From assembly GCA_963665735.1 (NCBI GenBank), contig OY762444.1, positions 2,666,001 to 2,730,000 on the forward strand: a stretch of 64,000 nucleotides of DNA, written 5' to 3'. Source of the DNA: CATOSK01 sp963665735. Its GTDB lineage: Bacteria; Chloroflexota; Dehalococcoidia; Lucifugimonadales; UBA3495. The translations under genes were made by a program, and so were the position numbers. This document shows positions 45,006 through 58,433 of this stretch, one piece after another. Within the stretch, counting starts at the first letter, position 1. Every line of letters starts with the position of its first letter. The notes beneath the pieces were generated by a model. It saw only the letters and a list, made by a program, of their open reading frames with translations, ran no database searches and was not told the origin of the DNA.

Positions 45006-48000
45006 TCACGCCCGGCCCTGCCGGTCCCGGTCTGCGCGGCGTCTTCGGCGGACGGCGAGCAGCAGCAGAGCCACGACGATGGCCAGGATTGCAACCAGAC
45101 CCACCAACATCGCGACCAGTCCTCCGCTGCCCCGCTCTTCGGGAGTTTCCGGGGCAGCTTCCGGCACAACGGGCAGGGCAGGCTCGGCTGTCGGCGTCGG
45201 CTCAGGAGTTGGCGTCGCTGTTGGCCGCTCAGTCACAAGTATCACCGGAGGCGTCCCAGGTGTGGGCGTCGGCGTCGGCGCCGGCTCAGGAGTAGGTATC
45301 ACCAGCGGCGTCCCAGGTGTCGGTATCGGCGTTGGGGTCGGTGTCGGGGTCGGTACCGAGATGGTGGCCACCACCTCCGCCGAAGGTTCGCCCGGCTTCG
45401 CGCCGGCCAACGCCCGAATCCGGAAGACGTAGGTCTGTCCACGCTCCAGGCCGGCCACCACATACTCCATCGCCTTTCCGTCCGCCCCCGCCATTTCCGT
45501 CCACTCCCCGTAGTCACCCACTAAGGTCCTCTGGCGGTACTTATAGCCCGTCACCGCGTCATTGGCAGTCTCGTCCCAGAACAGCGTGACCAGCCTGTCT
45601 CCGCCCTCGGCCCGCAAGCCCGTTGGAGCCGTCGGAATAGTATTCCCCCGGACCTCCTCCGATGGATTGCTATGCAGATTGCCAATCGCCACCGCCCGCA
45701 CCTGGAAGGTGTACCACCGGCCATTCTCCAACCCTTGACCGTGTGCGTTAACTCCAGGTCGCCGGTGTCAATCCAGTCGCCATACTCTACGTCATCCACG
45801 CGATAGTGGTACTGGTAGCTGATAATTTGGTCAGACTTGCCGCCGGTTTCCCACGTCAACACCACCTGCTGGTCGCCGCCCTCCGCTGAGATCAATGCGG
45901 GTGCTGCCGGGGCGCTGCTCCCTCCGTCAGGCGAAGATTCGCCTGCGGGAGGCGGCTCTTCGCCCGTGGGAGGCGGCTCTTCGTCTTCGTCCGTCGGCCC
46001 TTCGGCTCTGTCCGTCGGATCTTCGTCTTCGGGCGGCGCAGCGATGACCTCGCCCACTGTCACGTCGCCGACCGTAATGCCGTGGTAGCCGGAGTCGTGG
46101 CTGTAAACGGTGTGCTCGATGGTGAACCCGGCGAGAGATCCCCCGTGGCTGCTGCTGGCGGTGATTCTGACGGCCTTCGCCTCGTCCCAGTCGTCCGGCG
46201 TGAAGAAAACCGGCGAGGGGCTGACCGTCACGCCGCGGTCACCCGTGACGGCGACCTCCACCGCCACGTCGCTGGTGGGCCGCTCGTTGGCCAGGACGAT
46301 GGTGTAGGTGGCCGACGAGCCTCCCTGCACTTCGTCTATCTTCTTCGTGGATAGCTCCACGCCCCGGATGTTGACTATGGCATACCCGGAAGGGTTGCCG
46401 TCGGTGGGGGACTTCACCACTGAGTTGACGGCCCGCACCTGGAACTCGTAGGAGCCCAGCGGGTCCAGTCCGTTGACGACGGCCTCGCGGGCATCGGCCC
46501 CGCCGGACACCGTCTTCCACGACGTGGGGACTGCGCTAACGCCAGAGTCTTTCTGCCGGTACTCCCACCCGGTGATGGTGGAGTCGGCGGGGCGGGGTCG
46601 TCCCACGTGAGCCTGGCAGTGCCCAGCTCTGTCCCGTTGTCGGCGGCGAAGTTTCGCGGCGGGGCCTGGGGCGTAACCGCGACGTTGGCCGTGGTCAACT
46701 GGTTGACGGTGGACGGGCCGGCTCCCGCCGTGTTCACCGCCCGAAGCTGGAAGCTGTAGGTCTGGCCCCGCTCCAGTCCTGTAACCGTGTGTTCCGTCCT
46801 CGGTTCCATAGTTACGTTGGCGGCGACGTTGGCCGGGGCCGCGTCGTCCGCGCTGGCCTCCGCGGAGTCTGCGCCTTCGGCGGTAGCCGAGGACGAGGGC
46901 GTTTCCTCCACCTTCGCGGAAATATCTTTCCACCCCGTGTTGTTGGGCGGCGTCACCGTCGCCTCGTCCGTCGGCGGGTACGTCACGGTCTGCACCACCG
47001 GGCGCACTTCCACGGTGCAAACCTCACTCACGGGCGGCTGGCCCACGGGGGCGCACGTCGCGGTGTAGGAGGTGGTCGTGGCGCTGCTGCCCGGTATGTC
47101 CGTCCAATTGCCAAAGCTGCCCGTTCCCGTCTTCTGCCGGTACTGGTACTTCACAATGTGGCTGTTGTTGGGGTTGCCCCAGGTGAGCGTCGTCTGGTTG
47201 TTGCCGGCGTTGAAGGCGGTGAAACTCCACGGCCCCACGGTCGTCACGACCACATCGTTCTGCGACACGCCGCGTATCTCAAAGGCGTACTTCGTGCCGG
47301 CGGTCAGGCCCGTCGCCCGGTAGGAAGTGGTGGACGAGCTGCTGTTGGGTATGTCCATCCAACTGCCGAAGCTGCCCGTTCCCGTCCTCTGGCGGTACTG
47401 GTACTTGGCGATAAAGCTGTTGTTGGGGTTGGCCCAGTCCAGAGTGATGCGCCCGTTGGAGCCGATGTTGCCGATGCTCCAGCTTCCCACTACTGCCAGG
47501 GGCTTCTCCATTGCATTGTTTGGCTTCACCGCCCGCACCTGGAAGGTGTAGGCCGTGCCGTCGGTAAGGCCGGTGACGGTGTATGACCTTTGGGTCCTGG
47601 CCGCGCATGGCGAGGAGCAGGGTATGTTCGTCCAGTTGCCGAAGCTGCCCGGTCCCGTCTTCTGGCGGTACTGCCACCTGGTCACGGACGGGTCGTTGGG
47701 GTTGACCCAGTAGAGCGTCGCCTGCCTGCTGGCGGTGACGACGGCCAGGTTGCCCGGCTCGCCGGTGTCGGGGAGAACTCTGACCCGGTAACGCCACTTC
47801 ACGATGTCGCTGTCGCTGGGGGAGGGCCACTTCAGGGTAATCTCCCCCGCGCTGCCCACGTTGCCGATGCTCCAGCTTCCCACCTTGCCCAGGGCCGTCG
47901 GAGTGTTTTGCGTCGTCACGGCGCGTACCTGGAAGGTGTAGGTCGTGCCGTTGGTCAGGCTGGTGACAACGTAAGAACTCAGAGTTCTGACGCTGCATGG

Positions 48001-51000
48001 GGATTCGCAGGGTATGTCCGTCCAGTCGCCGTAGCTGCCGAACTGTTCATCGGAGGCTGACCTGGACTTGAAGCGGTACTGCCACTTGGTGATAGCCGAG
48101 TCGTTGGGGTTCCGCCAGTAGAGCGTCGCCTGCCCATCTGCGGCCACCGCCGCCAGGCTGCCCGCCATGGTGCGGTACTGGTACTTGCGGATGGATGCGT
48201 CCTGGGGGTCTTTCCAGGTCAGTTTGGCCTGGCTGGCCCCCGTCTGGGTGACATTGCCCACGAAGTTCACCGGCTTGTCCGGGGTCAGCGTCACCTCCTC
48301 CGCGTTGGACGCCGGGCCGTCGCCGGCCCGGTTGACGGCGCGCACCTGGAAACGCATCACCTTGCCGGCCAAGCCCTCCACGACGTGGGAGGTGGCTGAG
48401 TGGGCCGTCTCCGTATCCGTAGCCGTCTTCCAGGGCGCCGCGCCCAGCAGCGTCGTCCATTCCGTGTCGGTGGTGTCGGCGTCGCCGGTGGCGGCGCGGT
48501 ATTCCCATCTGCTTACGGACGGGTCCACCGGGTCCAGGGCGGCCCACGTCAGCGTTACGTCGAAGTCCTGGGTCGAGGCGTCGTAGGATATGGTCGTTAT
48601 CGTTGATAGGGTGGTTTTCGCCGGGGTCAGCGTTACGGTGGCGACGCTGGAGGCCACGCCGCCGCCGGCGGTGTTGAACGCCCGCACCTGGAACTGGTAT
48701 CCGGCCCCGGTAAAGTTCTCGGGCAGGATGTATTTTCTGGTGTCCTTGTCGCTGCCCGGGATGTCCGTCCACGCGGCGGCGTTCAGGTCATCGCCGGTCA
48801 GGACGCCGCGCCACTGCCACCGGATGATGGTGGGGTCGGGCGGCAGCAGCGACCAGTCCAGCGTTATCCGGAAGTCCTTGGTGGCCTGGACGTAATCCTT
48901 GGTTGCCGTGAGGCTCTGGGGTTCGCCGGGCCGGGCCGGGAGCTTGACCTGGTTGGAATCGTCCGACGCGGGGCTGTCGCCCGCCGGGTTCCTGGCGCGA
49001 ATCTGGAAGGCGTAGGTGGTCTCGCTGGTCAGGCCGGTCACTGTGAACGTCCTGGTGCCGGCGTCGCTGGGCGACATATCCGTCCAGTCGCCGTAGTCGC
49101 CGAACTGCCCGCCCTTGGGCTTGGACTTGTAGCGGTACTGCCACACGGTTATGGACGGGTATTGCGGGTCGTTCCAGGACAGGGCGGCCTGCTGGAACCC
49201 GGCGACCGCCGCCAGGCCCGTGGGCTTGAGGGGCGTCGTCGCGGTGGAGGCCACCGCCAAGCCAGGCCCCGCCACGCTGCCGGTGTTCACGGCCCGGACG
49301 CGGAAGTAGTAAACCGTGCCGGCGTCGAGGTTGGGCAGGGTCATCGAATTGGTGGACGAGCTGCTGTTGGGAATATCCGCCCAGTTGCCCCAGGCGGCGC
49401 TGCCCTCCTTCTGGCGGTACTGCCACTTGTCAATTGCTGTGTCCGTAGTCGTGTCCCAGCCGAGCGTTACAGTCGTGTCCGCGGCGCTGGCCGTCAGGTT
49501 CGTGGGCTGCGAAGGGACGGGCTGCGGCGTGGCCGTCGCCTCGCCCGACGCCGCCCCCGTGCCGATGTCGTTCACCGCCCGCACCTTGAACGAGTACGCC
49601 GTGTTGTTTGTCAGGCCCGTGAAGGTGTGGCTGTAATTCGCCTGGTTCTGAACGATTGCCACGTCCGTCCAGGGGCCGGCCCGGGAGCGGTTTTTGGTCA
49701 TCCAGCGCACCTGGTGCTTGGTCACCGGGTCGCCCTGCGGGTCCGCCGGCTTAGTCCACGACAGCGTCGCCCGCCCGTCGTCGGTGGCCACGGAGAAGTT
49801 GGTGGGCTTGCCGGGCACACCTGCCTTTTGCAGGGTAACCGTGTAGCTGGCGGACTCCTGCCCGGTGCTGTCCTTGACCGTGAAGGTGAAGGAGTCGCCG
49901 TCAAAGCCCGACCCCGGGTGGTAATTCAGCTGATACCTATAGCCGGAGGGGGCCGTGGTGCTGATTTCCTGTCCCGCCGACACATTGACGCGGGACGTCT
50001 TGCAGTAGGGGTTACTGGGCTTGATCTTGCAAATGTTGTGGGTCCTGTACGTTGAGAGCTTCAGTTCGCCCTTCGAGGGCAGCGACTTGACGACCATGGA
50101 CGCGTAAGTGTTGTTGTCCGGGTCGGAGAAGGTGACATTTTTGTAGCCTATGATCACTCCCGTAGTCGGCACCTGCAACGTAATGTCCGCGCTGGTGGGC
50201 GGCGCGTTGCCGTCCACCGCCCGCGCCACCACCTCCGGCGCGGTGATGCTGCTGTAGTTGGCGTCCGTGCTGGTGGCCGTATGCACCAGCGTTGTGGACT
50301 CGGTGTCGGTGTCGTTCAAGTCCGGCGTTACGGAGATGGTCACCGTCTGCGCCGTCGTGCCGTTGCTGGACGTGAAGGTTAGCGTTGCCTGGTCTCCGGT
50401 GGTGTTGGTGTCGGTATCGAAGGACGGGCGGCTCTGGTGGGTGCCGGCCTTGCGCGTGATGGTCACGGTAACGTCGTTGGCGGGCAGCGTTCCGAGCTTG
50501 ACGGTGTACGTCCCCGTCGTGCTGCCCGTCAGCGGCTCCGCCACGTCCACGGCAGTTGAGCTTACGACCACCCAGCCCTTGAAGGCGGCGGTGGCGTCGG
50601 CGGAGGGCTGGCTGTAGTCCGCCCCGCTCTTGGTGGCCTGCACCATCAGCGTGTAAGTTGTGCCTGGCGTGAAACAGTTGCCGCTCTCCGGTATCAGGTG
50701 CGTCGCTACGTCCCCCGCCGTCACGTGGCGGGCGTCGTCGTACACCTCTGACCCGGACTTCCAGTAGAGCCAGTAGCCCGTTGCCCCCGTCACCTTGGTC
50801 CAGTTCACCCGTATCCCGCCGCCCTCCTGGGCCGCGGTGACGCCGGTAACCTGCGCCAGTTCGTCGTCGTCAACGATGTTAAGGACGGGAGCGGTAGCGG
50901 TAGTGCTGCTGACCCAGGTTTCCGTCGTCGTCGTCGTGCCGCTTATCTTGGCCGGGTGGGTTCCCAGGGTCATCGCCTTGGAGTAGTTGGAGGCGTCGGT

Positions 51001-54000
51001 GTAGTTGTTCACCGCCGTCAGCGTCTCCGTCCCGCTGGTGCTGCCCGCGGCGATGGTCACGTCGCCGACGGTGTAGGCGCCGGTGTCCTGCGGCGCTGCA
51101 ACCGTCAGGCCCTGGTTCCACTCCGTGGTGGCGGTAATGGTGACGGTGGACGTGGTCGCGCCGCCCACCCGCTCGTAGATGGTGGTGGGGTTCAGCGTCA
51201 GCGAAATGACGGGCCGCTGCTCCGCCGCCGTAAGTCCGCCGTACTTCAGCGCCGGGTACTGGTTCGCCGTGCCGAAGTCCCACGGGTCCTGGGTCCCGGT
51301 CTGCGTGGTGTCCAGGTCCAGGTTCCAGTCCTTGTAGATGTCGTTGGTGCCGGTGCTGTAGGCCGTGGGCGTCTGTAACTCGCTGGTGGTCTTGGCCGTG
51401 CCCTGGCCTTGGTCCGTCCGCCCGTCGGTTTCGGAGTTGTAGTAGGACGCGGTGGTGCTGCCCGTTTGCCTGCTCCCCACCAGCCCGCCGGTGTCGTTGT
51501 TGGAGTGGGCAATCTTCCCGGTGGCGAAGCTGTACTCGATGTTCCCGCGCTGGAATCCGACGAGGCCGCCCTCGTAGGCATTGCTGCCGGCGGAGGCTGT
51601 GACGGAGCCGCGGGCGTAGCTGACGCGGATGGTGGAGTTGGGGCTGGCCTGTCCGGCGAGGCCGCCGGCTTGGGCGTGCCTGCCGCTGCCGCCGGGAGCG
51701 GTGGCCGATACCGCGCCGGCGGCGTAGCTGGCGTCCACCCGGGTGGCGGCGGCGTTCTGGGCGTGTTCGCCCACCGCGCCGAAAAGCCCTCCGGCGAAGG
51801 TGTGGGTGCCGCTCTGGGTGCCCTGGGCAACCGCCGTCACGTCCGCCCACGAGTAGCTGGAGGTTGTATCGCCGTCCTCCAGCGTCCCCGCCAGTCCGCC
51901 CACGAAGAGGTGCTTGTCGGCGGCGGTCATGGTGGCGGTGGCTGAGACTTCGCCCGTCGTGTAGGCGTCCTCGACGGCGACGCTGCTGCCGAAAATCGTG
52001 CCGGAAATCCTGCCCGCCAGCCCGCCCACATAGACGTGCCCGCTGCTGGACGTGGTGAGCGTGATGTCCACGTTCGTGACGCTCACGTTCGAGATATGCC
52101 CATCCTGGAGGTGGCCGAAGAGGCCGGCGTAGCTGCCCGACGTGCTGTTGATGAACAGGTTTTCGATTTCGTAGCCGTTGCCGTCGAACCGGGCGGCGTA
52201 GAAGACCACGCTCGTCCCGCCGATGGGGACCCAGCCCGCCCCGCCGTTCCAGTAGGTGTCGCCCGTTATGTCCGTTTGCCCGTCGCCGTTGGTGTCGAAG
52301 TCCAGGGAGTTGGAGAGCTCGTAGCCCTCGCAGATTTGGTTGGCGGGCAGCGTCTCGTCCTCGTTGCACCCCATACCGGCCTCGGGAGTGGGGAAGGCGG
52401 TATCGTAGTCGGTCTGGTCGCCGGAAGCCACCGAGCCGTTGCCGTCCAGGTCCCAGCGCACGGCGTTGAGCTGCGCCAGCGTCGTTATCTCTATCAGGCC
52501 GTCGTCATCGGCGTCGTAGTCCTTGCCGGGGCTGGTGGTGACCGAGGCCCAGGGGCCGTCGTCGTAGCCCGTCTTGGTGGCCGCCAGCTTGAAGGTGTAC
52601 ACCCCGGTGGAGGTGAGGCTGCTGATGGTGTGGGGCGAAGTCACGCTGGCCACTTCCGTCCAAGTCGTATCTTTCGATTCCTGGTACTCCAGCTTGTTGC
52701 CGGTGGCGTTGGGCTGGCGCGTCCAGGTGAGCCTGACCGAGGTGTAGTTGGCGCCGGCGGTGACGGAGAACGACGGCGCAATCAGCCCGAAGTCGTCGTC
52801 CTTGATGGTCAGCGACGCTCCGGAGGGCATGGCGACCCAGTTCTGGGCGGTGGTGGGCGTCAGCGTCACGGCGTTGTCCGGCGCGTCCGTCGTGTTGTTC
52901 ACCGCCTCCACCGTCAGCGTTCTCGTCGTTGACCCCGCGGCGATGGTCAACTCCGTCGTGGGCGTGCTGCCCGACTTCAGCCTGTACTCGGCGGCGGTCT
53001 CGTTGACTACCAGCGTTACCGACTCTTCCTGCGCCGGGCTGATGGTCGCCGTCAGCGTCGCCGACGTGACCGGGCTGGCCCCGCAGGCGTTGGTGTTCGT
53101 GCCTTTGGTCGTCTCGCAGATGCTCGTCGGCGACACCGCCACCGTCACCGATGCCCGCTGGTCGGCGGCGGTCAGCCCGTAGTCGAGGACGGGGTACTGG
53201 CTGGCCGTGCCGAAGTCCCACGGGTCCTGGGTCCCGGTCTGCGTGGTGTCCAGGTCCAGGTTCCAGTCCTTGTAGATGTCGTTGGCGCCGGTGCCGTAGG
53301 CCGTGGGGGTCTGCAACTCGCTGGTGGTCTTGCCCGCGCCCGCGCCCGTCGCGGTGATGCCCGAGGTTGTCGTGTCCCAGTAGGAGTTGGTGATCGTCGC
53401 CCCGGCGTGTTGGTGGGCCGCCAGGCTGCCCTCGCGCTCCGTGGGGTTGTTCCCGCCCAACGTGGATGGCTTGCCGGTAGCGAAGGATCCCGTGACCGTG
53501 CCGGCCTTCAGCTCGCCCAGCAGTCCGCCGGTGTTCAGCGTTACGTTGTTGTCCGTGCGCCTGGTCCTGGCCGCAGGGCGGGCGTGGGAGTAGCTGGCCG
53601 TCACGCTGCCGGCGTTCTGGTACCCGATAAGTCCGCCCGCGTTGGCCTCGGCGCCGGTGTGGACAAAGGCATCCACCCGTCTCGTGGTGAAACTGGCGGC
53701 CACCGACCCGCCGGTGTCCTGGTAGCCGACCAGCCCGCCGGCGTAGGCGCCCAGGCTGGCCGTGCCGCTGACCTGCCAGGCGGTGACGGAGGCGCGGGCG
53801 TAGCTGCTGGTGACGCTCCCCATGTTGTGCGCTACGATGCCCCCGGCGTAGGCGTCCTTCTCCGTCGTGTTGCTCGGTATATCCTTCTGCCAGGCATCCA
53901 CCTGGCCGACCACGGAGCTTCCGGTGATGGAGCCGCCGGCGTTCTTGCCCGCGATGCCCCCGGCGTAAACATCCGCCCCCGTTGTCGCGCTGGTGTTGTT

Positions 54001-57000
54001 GTCAACGTCAACGGAGACTCCCCTCAGCTTGAGGTTCTTGACCACTCCGCCGCTGCCAATCTCAGCGAACAGCCCGGCCTGGGCTACCGTGTCGGAGCCG
54101 CCGCGGGTGATGGACAGGTTGGAGACGGTGTAGGTTCCGCCGTTGCCGTCGAACTCGCCGGTGTAGGCCCGGGCGGCGGTGGCGCCGGCCGTCGCGCCGA
54201 TGGGCAGCCAGCCCTGGCCGCTGTTTTAGTAAGTGTCGTCCGTCCGCGTTCCCTTGGTTCCCGTATCAAAGTCCAGGCTGGCGGTAATCTCGTAACCCTT
54301 GCAGGTGGGGTTGCCGGTGTTCTGGGATGATATGGTGGCGGCGCTCTCGCCGCAGCCCAGGTTGTCCTCGGCGCTGCTGAACACGCCCTCGTAGTTGCTG
54401 GTGTAGTCGTACTCGCCGGTGTCGTTATAGTCGCCGTCGCCGTTGGAGTCGTACTTGTCGCCAACGCCGTCGCCGTCCAGGTCCCACCGCACGGCGTTGA
54501 GCTTGGCGAGGGTGTCCACGTCTATCAGCCCGTCGTTGTCCGCGTCGTAGTCCACGTTGCCCGTCGTGGGCGCGGTGCTCACCACGTCCGACGGCGAATC
54601 GTCGTAGCCCGTGGCCTTGGCGATGAGGCGGAAGTAGTAGGTGGTGCCGCTGGTCAACCCCGACGTTATCTTGTGCTGAACCGTCGAGCCGCTGGATATG
54701 GTTATATCCGTGGTGGTGGCAGACGTGCTTTGCTGCAAGGTGTAGCTGTCCGCCAGGCTCACCTCCGTCCAGTCCAATTGGACATTCGTTCCGTTCGTGG
54801 AAACCTTGAACCCCGTGGGCTTGGGTATGTCGTCGTCCTTGATGGTGATGGTTGGGACGCTGGACGCCTGCCGCAGGTGGCTGGACGGCGGCGACAGGTT
54901 CAGCACGTTGTCCAGCGCGTCAACCTTGTTGTTCACCGCCGTCAGCGTTGCCCCCGTCGCTGTGGTATCGCCGGCCGGGATGGTCAACTTTGCCTTGTCC
55001 GAGGTGTACGCCGAGTTAATCGGGATGGTGTAGGACAGGTCCGTCGCCCAAGCGGCGGAGAGGGTCGGCGTAATGGTGGTGGACGTGACCGGCGATGCGC
55101 CGCAGACGTTGGTGTTCGTTCCCGCCGAGCTTTCGCAGATTGTCGCGTTCGAGACCGCCCACGTCACCGTCGGCACCCCTTGCAGCAGCGTGTGGGGCAG
55201 CGTCCGCACGTGCAGCACCGGGTACTGGCTGCTGGTGCCGAAGTCCCACGGGTTGTCGTTCCCCGTCACCCCGTCCACGTTCACGTTCCAGTTCGCGTAG
55301 ATGCCCGTGGGGTAGTTGGGCAGGGATTTCTGCGTTTCCGTCGGCGTCTGCAATTCGCTGGTGGTCTTGCCTTCGGGGGCGTTGGTGTCGTCGTCGTCGG
55401 CGATGCCCGTTGTTGTCGTGTCCCAATAGGAGTAGTTGACCGTGCCGGAGCCGGTTCCTATCAAGCCGCCGACGTTGTTGGTGCCGGCGTCGTCGCCCGT
55501 GGGGACGCCCTTGGACCAGGCGGCGGAGACTGTGCCGGTGTTGTCGCCGACCAGTCCGCCGACGTTTACCGTGCCGCCCGCGCCGGCGGTGACGTTGCCG
55601 GTGGCGTAGACGGCGGTGATGGTTCCGACGGAGTTGTCGCCCACCAGACCGCCGGCGTCGGCGTTGTTGCCGACGTTGGCGCTGCCGGTGACGGTCACGT
55701 TCCCCGTGGCGTAGCTGGCCTCCACCGTGCCCGAGAGGTTCCAGGAGAGGACCGCCGTAGCCGTCACGTTTGCGCTGGAGTAGCTCTTGCGGATGGTGCC
55801 GCCGGGGTTATTGGCGATGAAACCGCCGGCGTAGGCGGTGCCGCCGCTGGCTGCGGTCTGGTTGGCGGTGACGGAGCCGGTGACGTAGGAGTCGCTGATG
55901 GTCCCCTGGTTCCAGGCCGCCAGCGCGGAGACGAATACGTTACTGGATGCAGTACTTGAGCCGGTGACGTTGACGCCGCTCAGGTACAGGTTTCGCACTT
56001 CGCCCCCTGTGCCTAAGGTGCCAAACAGGCCGACGCTGCCTGCCGCGCTGTCGAAGGACCTGTTGATGAAGAGGTTCTTTATCTCGTATTGGTTGCCTTC
56101 CAGTTCGCCCGAATAGGTTTGTACCGGATTCCAGCCCTTGCCGCCGTTCCAGATGATGGCGTCTTCGCCGGTGTCCTTCGTGCCGTCGCCGTTGAGGTCC
56201 ACGTAGTCGTTGGTATCTACGTCGCCGTCGCCGTCGGCGTCAGCGTCTGCACCACGTTGGCGTTCGACGTGACGCCGCAGACCCCCGTTCCGCACTTCTG
56301 GTTGTTGACGGCGTTTATCGTAAGCGTCTTGGTGGTGGTGTTTCTGGGGATGGTGAAGATATGGCTGTCGCCCGTCGCGTAGGTGTATGCCCCGTCTTTC
56401 GGCGCCGGCAGGGTGATGCCTATGTCGTAAGTCTTGGCCGCGGACAGGGTGGCGGTAATCGTGCTGGAGGTGGCGCGCGTGGAGCCGCCCAGGGTGGATT
56501 CGTAAATCGTCGCCGGTGACGCCGCCAGCGTGAACGTCGCCGGCTGCTGCTGGGGATGGCTCTCCGCCGGAGAGTTGTACTTAATCGTCGGAAACTCGCT
56601 GTTCGTGCCGAAGTTCCAGGGGTCATCGCTGCCCGTCACGCCGTCCAGGTTCAGGTTCCAGTTGGCGTAGATGCTGCTGCCTGTGCCGTAGGTCGTCGGC
56701 GTCTTCAGCTCCGTATCGGTCTTGTTGGTTACGCCGGTAGGCGTGGAGGCGTGGCTGCTGTTGGCGCCGCTACCGTAAACGTCGTTGATGGTTCCGGCGC
56801 TGGTGCCCACGGCTTTGCCGTATTCGTCGCTCTCCGGGTTGCGGGCGCCGCCCGTCGCGCCCGGGTATATGGAGACGTCGCCGGTGGCGTAGCCCGCCCG
56901 CAGGGTTCCGCCGCTCAGCACCTGTCCCACCAGCCCGCCGGCGTCGGTTCCGTCGCTGGAGGTGTTCAGGTTGTCGGAGGCTGTCACGTCGCCCATGGCA

Positions 57001-57917
57001 TAGACGGCGTGGATGTCGCCCGCGTTTCGGCCCACCAGGGCGCCCACCTGCCGCTCGCCCCAATCGCTGCCCGGCGGGGCCTGGCGCGATTGGTATTCAT
57101 AGCCGGTTATGGTGGCGTCGCCGGGATTGTCCCAGGTCAGCGTAACGCTGCCGTCGCCGGCGGTGGCCGTCAATCCTGTGGGAACCGCCGGCTTGGGCGG
57201 AGGCGGGGGTTTGGGGGTAGCCGCCACGTAGCCGGGTTCACCGGCGGGGGCGGAACTGCTGGCCCCGCCGCCGTTGACCGCCCGCAGCCTGAACCTGTAT
57301 TCAGCGCCGTTGGTCAGCCCGGCCAGCTTGTAGCCCACGGTGTCCTGGCCGCTCTTGGGAACCGCCATCCACGACCCCCAATCGGCGTCGGAGGCGGCCC
57401 GGTACTGGTATTCATAGCCGGTTATGGCGTCGTCGCCCGGGTCCTTCCAGCGCAGGATGACGCTGCCGTCGCCGCCGGTGGCCGTCAATCCCGTGGGGGA
57501 CGGCGGCGGCCGCTGCGGGAACACCACCACGTTGGACTTCAGATAAACATCGCTGCCGCCCTGGGAGACGCTGACCAGCGCCTTGGCCTTGTATTCCGTG
57601 CCGGATGTCAGGTCGGGAATCTGGTACTTGCCGGCTTCCGGCGAATAGAAGACCGGGGAGGAGCGGTCCGACCAGTCGTTGAGGTCTTCGGAAGAGTCAT
57701 AGGGCTTCCAGCGCACTTCCGAGTAGGTGAACGTGGCCCCGTCCGGCAGCGTGTAGCTCCAGGCCGCCAGTCCGTCGTCGGAGACGCTGAGGGTGGGCGC
57801 GTCCGGCGACTGTGATTGAGCGAGGGAAGGGTACAGCAGAACGGCGAACAGGGCCGACAAGAGGACGGCGAGCCACCAGGTTGACCGCGGTAAACGAGGT
57901 GGAGCGGGTATATTCAT
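45006..57917 (-). pseudogene. Giant surface protein (fibronectin III and GLUG repeats), broken by three frameshifts and one stop
   Basis: Read from ATG 57917, about 4,300 residues are encoded. They start with a signal peptide (RSTWWLAVLLSALFAVLLY) and then two or more fibronectin III domains. Repeated GLUG-type units follow, with blocks of the form DYDADDDGLIEI-LAQLNAVRWDLDG and many G-(L/F)-(V/I)-G motifs. Calx-beta-like segments come next, then about a dozen fibronectin III domains (WQYRQK...YTFQVRAV). At the C-terminus are a Thr-Pro spacer (TPTPTPTP), one membrane segment (VAMLVGLVAILAIVVALLLL) and a basic tail. The frame breaks are near 56240 (in a GAC/GGC short repeat), 46590 and 45740; an in-frame TAA at 54226-54228 stands where TYWN is expected. 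An adhesin or cell-wall protein is the likely function. Either it is decaying or the sequence carries errors. Confidence 0.8.
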
Positions 57918-58433
57918 ACAGCCCTGTTGAGGTCGGTTGAAGTCAGTCTCTACGGCTGTTGCCGCGCGACCTCAACTCCCCGCCTCTTCCCCCTCCAGGA
58001 GGCCGTCCGCCAGCCCCTCCCGGCGTCCGCGCAGAGACAAAGCTACGACGACAGTATAGCCAATCTACTGATGACGTAGCATGACGAAATGGGTTATATA
58101 GATTACGTTAGGATTACTTTGTCTCGAATGTTGGCATAATTGACCTTGGCCGGCCCGAAGGGGCGGGAACGCCGCCGGAAGGGTTATACCGCGCGCCGGG
58201 AGCGTCCCTGTCCGGCAACGGTGTGGCCGTGCGTGCAGCCGTTGCCGATGCAGTCGAAAGCTGCCAACGGGGCAGTAAATCTAACGATGACTTTTAGTGA
58301 CTTTGTGGACATTTTGCTCACGTTTCGATTACTCTTTGCTCAATTCGTGGCACAATCACCACCGGGCGGGCGTATCGCGGCTGCGGTGCGCCCCTTGGGG
58401 TAGTCAGCGCCACCGGCGGGAAGAGAAGAGAAG
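57918..58433. other. Intergenic region between divergent genes
   Basis: No supportable gene is present. It is A+T-richer around 58060-58140 and 58280-58350, where promoters for the adhesin (minus) and the kinase (plus) would be expected. A GAAGAGAAG ribosome site precedes the kinase start. Confidence 0.5.

Noticed and set aside
58140..58403. Small open frame before the kinase gene
   Set aside because: No ribosome site, biased composition and no recognisable motif.
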